This document shows, in pieces, positions 23,456 through 30,643 of a stretch of 64,000 nucleotides of DNA. How positions within the stretch are numbered: the stretch's first letter is position 1; every line of letters begins with the position of its first letter. This stretch comes from Parerythrobacter lutipelagi (GTDB taxonomy: Bacteria > Pseudomonadota > Alphaproteobacteria > Sphingomonadales > Sphingomonadaceae). The stretch is from contig NZ_SKCJ01000002.1 in NCBI RefSeq assembly GCF_005434975.1, positions 558,001 to 622,000 of the forward strand, given 5' to 3'. Under the pieces are notes generated by a model, which was not told the origin of the DNA, searched no databases, and saw nothing but the letters and a program-made list of their open reading frames with translations. The translations under genes were made by a program, and so were the position numbers.

Positions 23456-24922
23456 ATGAGAGATTCAATTGAGAATACCGACGCTACTAAGAGTCAGAGT
23501 GGTGATGGTGGCACAGCCGCGCCGAAGGTCTTTATCTCGTACAGCTGGACAAATACCGCGCACACCGAATGGGTACTACAGCTTGCGACCGATCTCAAGA
23601 ATCTCGGTGTCGATGTTGTAATCGATCGGTGGCACCTAATTGAAGGACAAGATGCGCATGCGTTCATGGAACGTATGGTCCGCTCAGATGAAATCACTAA
23701 AATTATTCTCGTCTGTGATCAGAAATACGTTGACCGGGCAAACGGGAGGGAAGGAGGCGTAGGAATCGAGTCTCAGATCGTCACGGCGCAGCTATATGGT
23801 GATGTCGAGCAGACAAAAGTTGTCGGCATAGTTGTGGAGTCCGATGAGAGTGGAGCTCCAACCGTTCCTATTTTCCTGCAAAATAGAATATTCATCGATT
23901 TTCGCGATGCGGATGCTTATTCAAGCAACCTCCAGCAGCTAGTGCGCTGGGCATTCAATAAGCCCCTATTCCGTGAACCTGCGGTTGGACCGAGGCCCAA
24001 ATTTGTGGATGACCAAGTGGAGTTTGATCCCATCAAACTCTCAGCCACCGGAGCAAGGGGTCGAAATACTAGCCCAGTTGGAAAGCTCATATCTTTCATG
24101 AATGAGTTGGCGAGGCAGCGTTCGGACTTCACGGTGGGAATGTCGGACGACGAAGCACCAGATGAATCAGTGTTTCGCGCCATCAAAGCGTTGGGCGCAT
24201 TAACATCGCAAGTCCTGAATAAGTATGATGAAGTTTTGGCTGAGCGAGAGCTTACTGAGGGCGAGATTGAATCAACAGTTTCTTACTTTGAAGCCGTTTT
24301 CTCGCACTACAGTACAGGTGGCACCCAATGGAGTGGAGATGCGACAAAGTTCTATGGGCAATTCTTGCTGACAGCGCTTTTGGCGAGATTCGTGAGACAT
24401 CGAGCATTCGAATCTGCTCAAGCTCTCCTTGGGGCTCGATTGATAAAATTGAGATATGGGGAAATGACTGCGGAGGACTACCCACTTCGCTCATTGAACG
24501 AGTTTCTAAGTTCTCTCGATCATCGCAACAGTAGGCTGAAATTGCAGCGCGCTTCACTTCACGCTGATCTCATCCGTGACCTATGTGATGAGCTCAAACT
24601 GGAATTTGTTGAGTATATTCAGGCAGATTTGATTCTTTTCCTCGCCCTCTCCGATTGGGACGACGGGAGGATTTGGTGGCCCGATTCCGCTTTGTATGTC
24701 GCGGATTCGCATGGCACATTGCCATGGTTCGTTCGTGCCAAACAACCTGCTTTTCGAGACAAGCTCTTTCCGTTGTTTGGTGTTCGCAATTCCTCAGATC
24801 TCAGTGACCTTATCGAGAGTATTCGGATCGGCAAGGTTCCGGAGGTAAGATGGCGAAGCGCATTCTCGACGCTGAATCTGACCGAATTGCTAAATCTTCA
24901 GAAGGTTAGCGAAACATATTAA
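23456..24922 (+). CDS. SEFIR/TIR-type domain protein, candidate anti-phage defence gene
   Basis: This is a 488-residue protein. Residues 22-180 form a SEFIR (TIR-like) domain: KVFISYS at 24-30, IDRWHLIEGQD at 56-66, a central strand KIILVCD, and GGVGIES at 100-106, where Glu105 is in the position I expect for the catalytic glutamate of the bacterial family. The rest (about 190-488) is alpha-helical with no family I recognise and might be the sensing or oligomerising part. Bacterial SEFIR and TIR proteins are known to deplete NAD and abort phage infection. The gene is alone. Its GC content is far below that of uvrA next to it, and a possible mobile-element scar lies downstream, all pointing to transfer. 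The domain call is confident; the defence role is inference. Confidence 0.8.
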   Translation: MRDSIENTDATKSQSGDGGTAAPKVFISYSWTNTAHTEWVLQLATDLKNLGVDVVIDRWHLIEGQDAHAFMERMVRSDEITKIILVCDQKYVDRANGREGGVGIESQIVTAQLYGDVEQTKVVGIVVESDESGAPTVPIFLQNRIFIDFRDADAYSSNLQQLVRWAFNKPLFREPAVGPRPKFVDDQVEFDPIKLSATGARGRNTSPVGKLISFMNELARQRSDFTVGMSDDEAPDESVFRAIKALGALTSQVLNKYDEVLAERELTEGEIESTVSYFEAVFSHYSTGGTQWSGDATKFYGQFLLTALLARFVRHRAFESAQALLGARLIKLRYGEMTAEDYPLRSLNEFLSSLDHRNSRLKLQRASLHADLIRDLCDELKLEFVEYIQADLILFLALSDWDDGRIWWPDSALYVADSHGTLPWFVRAKQPAFRDKLFPLFGVRNSSDLSDLIESIRIGKVPEVRWRSAFSTLNLTELLNLQKVSETY

Positions 24923-25208
24923 GCTAACGCGAGTTCCGTCGCTCCGGGCGGAATTCCGAGGAAGGTAGACTTTGTTGCTCAGGCGCCTTTTCTGCGCGCC
25001 GTTCTATATTGAGCCCTTAGTCAGCAACTGGCGGGAAGTTCCAAGTTCCGGCAAGTTCAGGGGACAGTATACCTAATTGCGCACTTGCCCTGATGGGCAC
25101 TTCAGCCTGTCCCGCACCCTCGCCAGCAACCGGCGGAGCGAAAGGCTGTCCTACACGGCTTGTCCTGTATAAATAACTCGGTCCATTCCCTCACACGGAG
25201 ACCGGACC
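24923..25208. other. Gene-free stretch with possible mobile-element scar
   Basis: These are 286 bases between the SEFIR gene and the HTH gene. GGGGACAGTATACCTAATT at 25060-25078 resembles a sequence I have often seen at the edges of REP-associated (Y1) transposase elements, but no transposase is present. AACTGGCGGGAAGTTCC and AGCAACCGGCGGAGCG also look like repeat fragments. No gene is seen. Confidence 0.35.
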
Positions 25209-26405
25209 ATGGCATTTATCTCGGCAGCACAGCAGCGCGCGGACCTGCGGGCGATGAAACTCCAGCAGGAGGCGGCCCTTCGGAAGCGTAGCTGTGACGA
25301 AGTCACACCGGCTCAGGGCGAACGGGGTGGCGCCGAGGCTGAATGCGACAAGCCGAGCGAGTGCAGGGCGCTGGTTCTGGCGCGGCCTTGGGTTGGCGCG
25401 GGGTTTGCCAAGGCGCGCGATGCAAATCCTCCCCTCTTCTTTAGTGGAGGGGATCGAAGGGAGGTTGCGGACGCGGAAGCGTCCGTTCAGGTTTCGCGTG
25501 ACGGCCACCACCCCCAAACCCCCTCCTCTGGAAGCGAAGCTGGCCCGGAGGGTCAACAAGAGGGGGCTTCAGCTTGCACCGACGACACCACGCCCGACCG
25601 GCGCACGGTCTTCCTGCCTGCGCTGAAATCGCGTTTCCTCGAACACCTCTCCGAATTCGGCAATGTCGGGCTCGCGTGCAAACGCGCGGGCGTCTCGCGG
25701 CAGACGGCTTATCGCGAGCGGCGGCGGCAACCTGCCTTTGCGCGGCTGTGGGATGCGGCGATGCTCTCTGCCCGTACGGTCGCGGAGGAGGCGCTGGCCG
25801 AGCGGGCGGTGCACGGTGTGGAGGAGCCGGTGTTCTACCACGGCGAGGAAGTTGGCCACCGGCGGCGTTTCTCCGACCGGCTGCTGCTCGCGCATCTCGG
25901 GCGGCTCGACCGGATCGAAGCAAAGCCCGAAGTCAGCGCTGCGCTGGCGACGCTCGACGATGCGATCGCGGCGCTGGGGCGGGGTGAGGAGCTGGGCGGG
26001 GAACTGGGCGGGGAGCTGCGCGAGCAAGCGGCTCCGCAGGGCGGGGAAAACGATCCCTTGAACAGTGTTCCACATGTTCCACTTGGCCCCGACCACGCGT
26101 TCGCTCCGACCTCAAGTCGCGCCGCGGCAGGACAACAAGGGTACCCGCCGTGCGAGACCTGCGGCGGGCCGTGTGACGAGCCTTTTGCCGAACTCACCGC
26201 CGAGCATTGCATGTGGCTGGGCAATCGGCTCGACCGGATGAACGCCGCGCGGCCCCGTGGCGTGCCGAAGCCGCACGAGCTGGGCGCGGGGATCGACGAG
26301 AGCGACCGGATCGAGGGCCTGCAACTCGACGCCTTCGAATGCGATATGCCCGAATGGTGGACGGTAACAAGCGAGGAGGAGCTGGAGGAGAGGCTTTCTT
26401 GTTAG
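25209..26405 (+). CDS. HTH protein resembling phage terminase small subunit, with repeat DNA inside
   Basis: This is a 398-residue protein. Residues ~133-200 carry a helix-turn-helix (LACKRAGVSRQTAYRERRR) in the arrangement seen in terminase small subunits and similar proteins of sphingomonads (FLEHLSEFGNVG before it, FARLWDAAM after). A Cys-rich patch follows (CETCGGPCDE, possible metal site) and an acidic C-terminus. Residues ~30-125 have no sensible protein features and are encoded by palindromic, repeat-like DNA that happens to stay in frame. The stop codon lies at the edge of another palindromic element. No other phage packaging gene is near. It may be a domesticated phage gene or a transposon-linked regulator. 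Confidence 0.6.
   Translation: MAFISAAQQRADLRAMKLQQEAALRKRSCDEVTPAQGERGGAEAECDKPSECRALVLARPWVGAGFAKARDANPPLFFSGGDRREVADAEASVQVSRDGHHPQTPSSGSEAGPEGQQEGASACTDDTTPDRRTVFLPALKSRFLEHLSEFGNVGLACKRAGVSRQTAYRERRRQPAFARLWDAAMLSARTVAEEALAERAVHGVEEPVFYHGEEVGHRRRFSDRLLLAHLGRLDRIEAKPEVSAALATLDDAIAALGRGEELGGELGGELREQAAPQGGENDPLNSVPHVPLGPDHAFAPTSSRAAAGQQGYPPCETCGGPCDEPFAELTAEHCMWLGNRLDRMNAARPRGVPKPHELGAGIDESDRIEGLQLDAFECDMPEWWTVTSEEELEERLSC
25430..25566. repeat. Palindromic repeat DNA inside the HTH gene
   Basis: CCCCTC (25431-25436) faces GAGGGG (25447-25452), and CCCCCTC (25519-25525) faces GAGGGGG (25560-25566). Between them is a GC-rich segment with the small palindrome GGACGCGGAAGCGTCC. The whole resembles intergenic palindromic repeats rather than coding DNA, yet the reading frame stays open across it. 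Confidence 0.5.
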
Positions 26406-26695
26406 GCCCTCAAGCGCCGGGCGCGGGCCGTCCGGCCCGCTTGGCTTCCTCGCATAAGCTCGGGCGGCCGGTCGGCCTTGCACTCGGCTACGCCTCGCGG
26501 AGTTGCGCTGATCCGGTGAGCGCAGCGAGCCGCAAGGGCGACCGCCCGCCCGCAGCGAAGCGACCTTCAGGTCGCGAAAGCGAGGAAAGCCAAGTGAGCG
26601 GACGCGAACGCCGGCGCTTGAGGTCAAACAAGCAACGCCGCCCGGCGTCTGAGGGCGAAAACAAACGACTCCCGGCGCTTGAGGCCCAACAACCC
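26402..26695. repeat. Large imperfect palindrome with 30-base tandem repeats
   Basis: The left arm beginning GTTAGGCCCTCAAGCGCCGG (26401) pairs with the inverse of CCGGCGCTTGAGGTCAAAC (26611). CTTGGCTTCCTCGC pairs with GCGAGGAAAGCCAAG, and CGGGCGGCCGGTCGGCCTTGC with the inverse of GCAAGGGCGACCGCCC, giving a centre near 26500. Beyond the right arm, three tandem copies of about 30 bases start at 26611, 26642 and 26672 with CCGGCGYYTGAGG. There is no coding capacity. It could be a MITE-like or REP-like element. Confidence 0.7.
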
Positions 26696-26756
26696 CATTA
26701 ACCCCATCTCAACCCTGTGCTGCGACGCTCGGCGGCAAATTGGAGGGGAGTGCGCC

Positions 26757-27065
26757 ATGGAAATGCAGAAGGTAGTCGTATTCGTCTCGGCGGCGGTGGG
26801 ATCGCTGGTCGCCGTGTCGAGCTTTGGTGTAGGCGATATGGACGGGGACGGCACCCATGCGCGGAGCGTCCACATGGAAGCGTGTCTGCGCCAGGTGCGC
26901 CAGATCGTGGTCGACGAGGCCGCCGCGGTGCGCTCGTGCGAGTGCATGTACGGCGAGTTCGAGGAAAAGGGCTATGCCCTGACCGACGCCTTCGGATCGG
27001 ACTTCGAGGATATGAGCCGGATCACCCGCAGCTGCGCCGCCAGAAACGGCGCGCGTCTGCCGTAG
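26757..27065 (+). CDS. Small exported or membrane-anchored protein of unknown function
   Basis: This 102-residue protein begins MEMQKVVVFVSAAVGSLVAV, a single N-terminal hydrophobic segment that is either an anchor or a signal peptide. The remainder is acidic, with a Cys-x-Cys pair (SCECMYGEFEEKGYAL) and a final Cys near the C-terminus, suggesting a disulfide-bonded periplasmic domain. GGAGGGG lies eight bases before the ATG. It stands alone, downstream of the palindromic element. I do not recognise the family. Confidence 0.6.
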   Translation: MEMQKVVVFVSAAVGSLVAVSSFGVGDMDGDGTHARSVHMEACLRQVRQIVVDEAAAVRSCECMYGEFEEKGYALTDAFGSDFEDMSRITRSCAARNGARLP

Positions 27066-27220
27066 GGGCGGTTGCTGGTCGCTGGTTGTCGGATTTGACC
27101 AATTACGCGGGCAAAAGGGTGCTACCATTGCAGCCGGTCGCGAGTCGTGGGGAGATGACTCGCATATAAGCAAAGCAAGAATGCGGGCATCTGTCTTTCA
27201 CCATAAGACAGGAGCATATC

Positions 27221-27589
27221 ATGAAGAAGACCCTTATCGCCGCTGGATCTGCCGCACTGGCAGGCGCGCTCGCACTGGCCGCCGTGCCGGGCACCGCGCA
27301 ATCCGACAATGCGGCATTCGTCGTCAACCAGTCGGGCTGTGGCGGCACGATCAACACGCCCGAAGGACCGGTCACGGTCGCTACCGACGACGGCGCGATC
27401 CAGGTCGCTACGAGCAGCGGCAACGCCATGTTCGTCTGCAACCTGGATGTGATCGCCGGGCCCGAGCTGACGAAAGCGTTGAAGGTCGAAGGGTTCGGCT
27501 GCTTCACGCCGAACGGACCGGCCACGGAATCGCGCATGGTCATTACGCCAGGCGGCAAGGCAACCGCCGTTTGCCGTCGGCGCGACTGA
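27221..27589 (+). CDS. Small secreted protein of unknown function
   Basis: This 122-residue protein has a clear Sec signal peptide (MKKTLIAAGSAALAGALALA, cleavage around AQS) and four cysteines in the mature part (GCGG, FVCNL, GCFTP, VCRRR) that could form two disulfides. AGGAG precedes the ATG with good spacing. It has no recognised domain. It is followed by a strong hairpin and the predicted barrel gene on the same strand. Confidence 0.7.
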   Translation: MKKTLIAAGSAALAGALALAAVPGTAQSDNAAFVVNQSGCGGTINTPEGPVTVATDDGAIQVATSSGNAMFVCNLDVIAGPELTKALKVEGFGCFTPNGPATESRMVITPGGKATAVCRRRD

Positions 27590-27602
27590 CCTGACGGCGA
27601 AG

Positions 27603-27632
27603 CTGGCCTTGTCCGTCACCGGGCAGGGCCAG
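27603..27632 (+). terminator. Hairpin, possible terminator
   Basis: CTGGCCTTGTCC and GGGCAGGGCCAG form a 12-bp stem (two G-U pairs) with the loop GTCACC, directly after the small secreted protein gene. There is no clear T-run, so termination is uncertain. Confidence 0.5.
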
Positions 27633-27649
27633 TCGCGCCGCAGTTTGCG

Positions 27650-29263
27650 ATGAAGCCGGGCACGATCAGACATTGCGTCATATGGGTACCTCTGGTGTCC
27701 TCGCTGGCACTCGTGCCCGGCGCTGCGCTGGCAAGCGAGGAAGAGGTCGTCGTCTTGCCGCCCGGCTCGACTGGATCCGAGGGGGAAGCCGAAAGCCTCG
27801 AGTTGCTACCGGTGGTCCGCAGCGACGGGGCGTGCCGGATCGGTTCATCGGCCGAAAGAGGGATTGGCGACCCCATCGGTTGCGCGTTCGACGATACCAC
27901 TCTCGGCCTGACCGTTGCCTCGAGCCTGCAGGGTGAAACGTCCGCAGTTGCACTGAAGTCGGCATTCGCCAGACGAAGCGACGCAGGGTTCACCCTCGAC
28001 CGTCAGTTCAACGACACCATGCCGGGCACTTCCGGAGAGACGATGCTCGCGACCGCCGGACTGGAAGTGGATTTGCTCGATGGACAGGTCAAGCTCGCGA
28101 GCGAATTGGGCTGGAGCCAAAGTTGGCGCACACCGATTGCCAATTCGACCCTGCAACCGATCCGGGTGGACCAGCGAAGCGGCAATGCCCAGGCACACAA
28201 ACTCGACATAGCCATTGTCGATGAACCAAAACGCAAATGGTCGGTCGAAGCGAATTATCGCAATTCGGCTGGCGAGTATCGCCCGGTATCGATGGGATTG
28301 CCGATGCAGCTTTTCGGCTCAAGCGGCGCGGAACTCGGTTTGGCGACGCGCGGCAAGCTGGCCGACTGGACCGTGTCGGGTTCCTGGCGATCAAGCCGCA
28401 ATGACTACTTCGCCAGCGAGAGGTGGAAGGCCTCTGTCGGATATTCCGGCATTTCACTGCAGATCAAGCGTGACCGAAGCGAAACTCAGGACACCGCGAG
28501 TGATCTGTTTGTCATCAGTCCCAGCAGTTCAGCGCGGACGCAGGTGAGTGTGGATGTCATTCCGATGAGCATTTTGCCCCAGCTGGCATTGGCTCAGGAC
28601 GGTTGGGGCGCGCTCGTGCCATTGACGTTCAGCGCCGGGCTGGGGTGGCGCGAGAGACAGCGGTACTCGAGCGGCGAATTGCTTTCATTCGCAGGTTCGA
28701 GCCTCAGCCTGATGGGTGTCTGGTCATCGCCGATCGGCGATACGCTGGTGACCTTTGATCGTGAGTCTCAGAAGGCTGGCGCAGGCAATGTCAGCACGCA
28801 GTCGCAGGCCGACCAGACAGTTCTCGTGGATCATTCGTTCTCGACGGGAAACTGGACACTTGGCGGCAATATGATGTTGACGAGCAGCCGATCAGACGCA
28901 GCAGAAGACTTTGCGACGCGCGACAGCAATGACATGCTCTTCTTTGGCGTGTCAGCAAGCTACCGTGAGAAGAACGGTACTGAATTCGCTGTCAGCATCG
29001 GGCGCGATGCAATGACATTCGACAATGATGGCGGTTCATTGCGTTTCACTGACCGGACAACGCGTTTGGAGGCCTGGATTGACCTTTCTAAGATGCTGCA
29101 TTCGCGTCTTGATCGCGACGACATACATCTTCGTCTCGAGGCAAGGGTAGACCTTGGCGGCTCTGGCTACGAATTCCGGTTTCTTGACGAGATAATCGAC
29201 AGTGAGTTCGAGACCCTCGCCTCACAGGGCGTGTTGCTCACATTTGGCATGAAACTCAACTGA
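27650..29263 (+). CDS. Predicted outer-membrane beta-barrel protein of unknown function
   Basis: This 537-residue protein has a signal peptide (HCVIWVPLVSSLALVPGAALA). After a short linker with two Cys, the remainder shows alternating polar/hydrophobic strands with short turns typical of an outer-membrane barrel (WSVEANYRNSAGEYRPV, LADWTVSGSWRSSRNDYF, FFGVSASYREKNGTEFAVSIG), ending GVLLTFGMKLN. The final residue is Asn rather than the usual aromatic. No TonB plug is present, so it could be a porin-like, surface or autotransporter-type barrel. There is no obvious operon partner except the small secreted protein upstream. Confidence 0.6.
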   Translation: MKPGTIRHCVIWVPLVSSLALVPGAALASEEEVVVLPPGSTGSEGEAESLELLPVVRSDGACRIGSSAERGIGDPIGCAFDDTTLGLTVASSLQGETSAVALKSAFARRSDAGFTLDRQFNDTMPGTSGETMLATAGLEVDLLDGQVKLASELGWSQSWRTPIANSTLQPIRVDQRSGNAQAHKLDIAIVDEPKRKWSVEANYRNSAGEYRPVSMGLPMQLFGSSGAELGLATRGKLADWTVSGSWRSSRNDYFASERWKASVGYSGISLQIKRDRSETQDTASDLFVISPSSSARTQVSVDVIPMSILPQLALAQDGWGALVPLTFSAGLGWRERQRYSSGELLSFAGSSLSLMGVWSSPIGDTLVTFDRESQKAGAGNVSTQSQADQTVLVDHSFSTGNWTLGGNMMLTSSRSDAAEDFATRDSNDMLFFGVSASYREKNGTEFAVSIGRDAMTFDNDGGSLRFTDRTTRLEAWIDLSKMLHSRLDRDDIHLRLEARVDLGGSGYEFRFLDEIIDSEFETLASQGVLLTFGMKLN

Positions 29264-29285
29264 TCAAATAGCGCGGCCGCAATGA

Positions 29286-29786
29286 TTACCGCAGCAGTTC
29301 CAACTGCACACGCCCGTGCCCGCGCTTGATCAAACCAATCTCGGTCGCAGCCGCGCGGCTGAGATCGATCGTCCGTCCGTGCGCGTACGGACCACGATCA
29401 TTTATTCGCACGACGACTGATCGTCCGTTTGAAGCGTTGGTGACCCGTACCTTGGTGCCAAACGGCAAGGTTTTGTGTGCCGCAGTCATCGCGTGCATGT
29501 TGAAACGTTCGCCGTTGGCGGTTCGCCGCCCGTGAAAGCGCTGCCCATAGTAAGACGCCATACCGGTTCCGAGCACGGTTGTTTCGGGTTGTTCCTCAAT
29601 GGGTGGCTCAAAGTCGTGCAGATCCACCACATTGCCTTCGACGTCAGGCACCGGGACTTCGACGTCAAAGGGAGCGAAAGTCGAATCAAACTCTTCTTCG
29701 CTCACAGCGGGGCTAGCCGCTGAAAAAGGCAGGAGCAGCGCTAGCGAAGCCACAAGGGCGCGAAGGATCGATAAATTGCGGGTCAT
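29286..29786 (-). CDS. rlpA: RlpA-like septal lytic transglycosylase
   Basis: This 166-residue protein has a signal peptide ([20 protein letters not shown]) and a double-psi beta-barrel RlpA domain: [47 protein letters not shown] and IDLSRAA. RlpA cleaves denuded glycan strands at the septum in Pseudomonas, and the catalytic Asp of NDRGP is present. There is no C-terminal SPOR domain and no lipobox, so it is a short soluble periplasmic form. ATG 29786 is used because the signal peptide starts there; the upstream 37 in-frame codons look non-coding. Confidence 0.9.
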   Translation of the reverse strand: MTRNLSILRALVASLALLLPFSAASPAVSEEEFDSTFAPFDVEVPVPDVEGNVVDLHDFEPPIEEQPETTVLGTGMASYYGQRFHGRRTANGERFNMHAMTAAHKTLPFGTKVRVTNASNGRSVVVRINDRGPYAHGRTIDLSRAAATEIGLIKRGHGRVQLELLR

Positions 29787-30016
29787 AGGTCTAGGCAATT
29801 GGGCCCTCCCAAACTGCTCGAGTGGCGCCCCATTAGCCTCCAGGGTGCAACGCACCAAACCGCAAACTCGGCTGATCGACAGCTGAGGGCGCTTCATCGG
29901 CCATCGGTGAGGGAATTGCGGTGTGTTGCAGTTTTTTGCCTGTTTGCAACACGCTTTGGATCAATCAATTCGACCAGAACTGGCTGGAGAATCAGTTTGG
30001 CGGGAGTAAAGCAAAT

Positions 30017-30420
30017 GGGGCCGGTATTGCTACCGACCCCACTCTTACCAGCGCGTGGTCTCTTCTTCGGGCGAACCTTCCGAAGAGCGCTTGGCGCTCG
30101 ATGTTTTCCCTTCTTCCCGGCAAGCCGGGTTTCCGGTTCTGTCACCGGCGCTCGCACCGGCATCCGGGACCTTCCGGTTTGTCTTTCCAGCCAAAGGCTG
30201 TTCCGACGATCCTTCCGTTCCCGAGACCTTTCATCCCTTGTTGGCCTGCTGTCTCTAGCGGCACCGCCTCGACCTGAGTCCAGACGTTTCCCTCGACGGC
30301 CGACCGGGATTTCCGGTCCGCTACGGTCTGCTTTCGCGTTCCTCTCAAACGGCTCACTTGCTTCCGGTCGAAACCTTCTGCTGGTGGTCCTCAAAGACCG
30401 CGCGGACAGTGACCGCAACG
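30017..30420 (-). ncRNA. Candidate structured, GGA-rich small RNA
   Basis: Read on the minus strand, this stretch has 18 GGA motifs in about 370 bases, well above expectation. It has many short hairpins (CCGGAAATCCCGG, CCGGAAACCCGG, CAGCCTTTGGCTG, CCCGGCTTGCCGGG, GAGCGCCAAGCGCTC). It ends in a strong stem GGGGTCGGTA-GCAA-TACCGGCCCC at 30017-30040. This pattern recalls CsrA-binding sponge RNAs. It matches no RNA family I can identify, and I see no RNase P, tmRNA or 6S signature. The start is a guess, with an AT-rich promoter-like region just upstream. Confidence 0.35.
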
Positions 30421-30544
30421 TCGGTTGGTTTTGAATAATCCTTCAATTTCTGATCGTTAGACCATAAACCGGAGTATTTTTCTCTCCCTTTCCGATAAAT
30501 TCAAGCTGCGCCTTCCGACCGAGTCGTTCAAGCTTTGCAATCGG

Positions 30545-30593
30545 GAGTTATCCACTTTCCACCGAATTCGTTGTGGACACGAGTGGATAACTC
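30545..30593. promoter_or_regulatory. Inverted pair of DnaA-box-like sites
   Basis: GAGTTATCCACT (30545-30556) and its exact reverse complement AGTGGATAACTC (30582-30593) are separated by 25 bases that contain a further TTTCCACC...TTGTGGAC pair. TTATCCACT differs from the DnaA consensus TTATCCACA by one base, in both copies. An AT-rich segment lies next to it. It may be a DnaA-binding regulatory site or part of an origin-like region. Confidence 0.55.
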
Positions 30594-30643
30594 AACGGTT
30601 TGTCCCATCACCTCAAAGCGCCAACCCGGCAAGGTCGAATCCT

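Larger units (their letters stand above)
29787..30643. other. 857-base gene-free region between argG and rlpA
   Basis: No reading frame here has convincing codon usage. A 174-codon Arg-rich frame on the minus strand (29894-30418) has a TTG start and mixed third positions. The region contains a GGA-rich hairpin-rich segment and an inverted pair of DnaA-box-like sequences, listed separately, plus an AT-rich stretch at about 30430-30515. Confidence 0.6.

Noticed and set aside
26611-26695. Tandem 30-base units considered as a CRISPR array
   Set aside because: Units are contiguous without spacers, are degenerate, number only three, and no cas gene is near.
29894-30418. 174-codon Arg-rich minus-strand frame in the argG-rlpA gap
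   Set aside because: TTG start, no ribosome site, mixed third codon positions and many hairpins. Reported as a candidate RNA instead.
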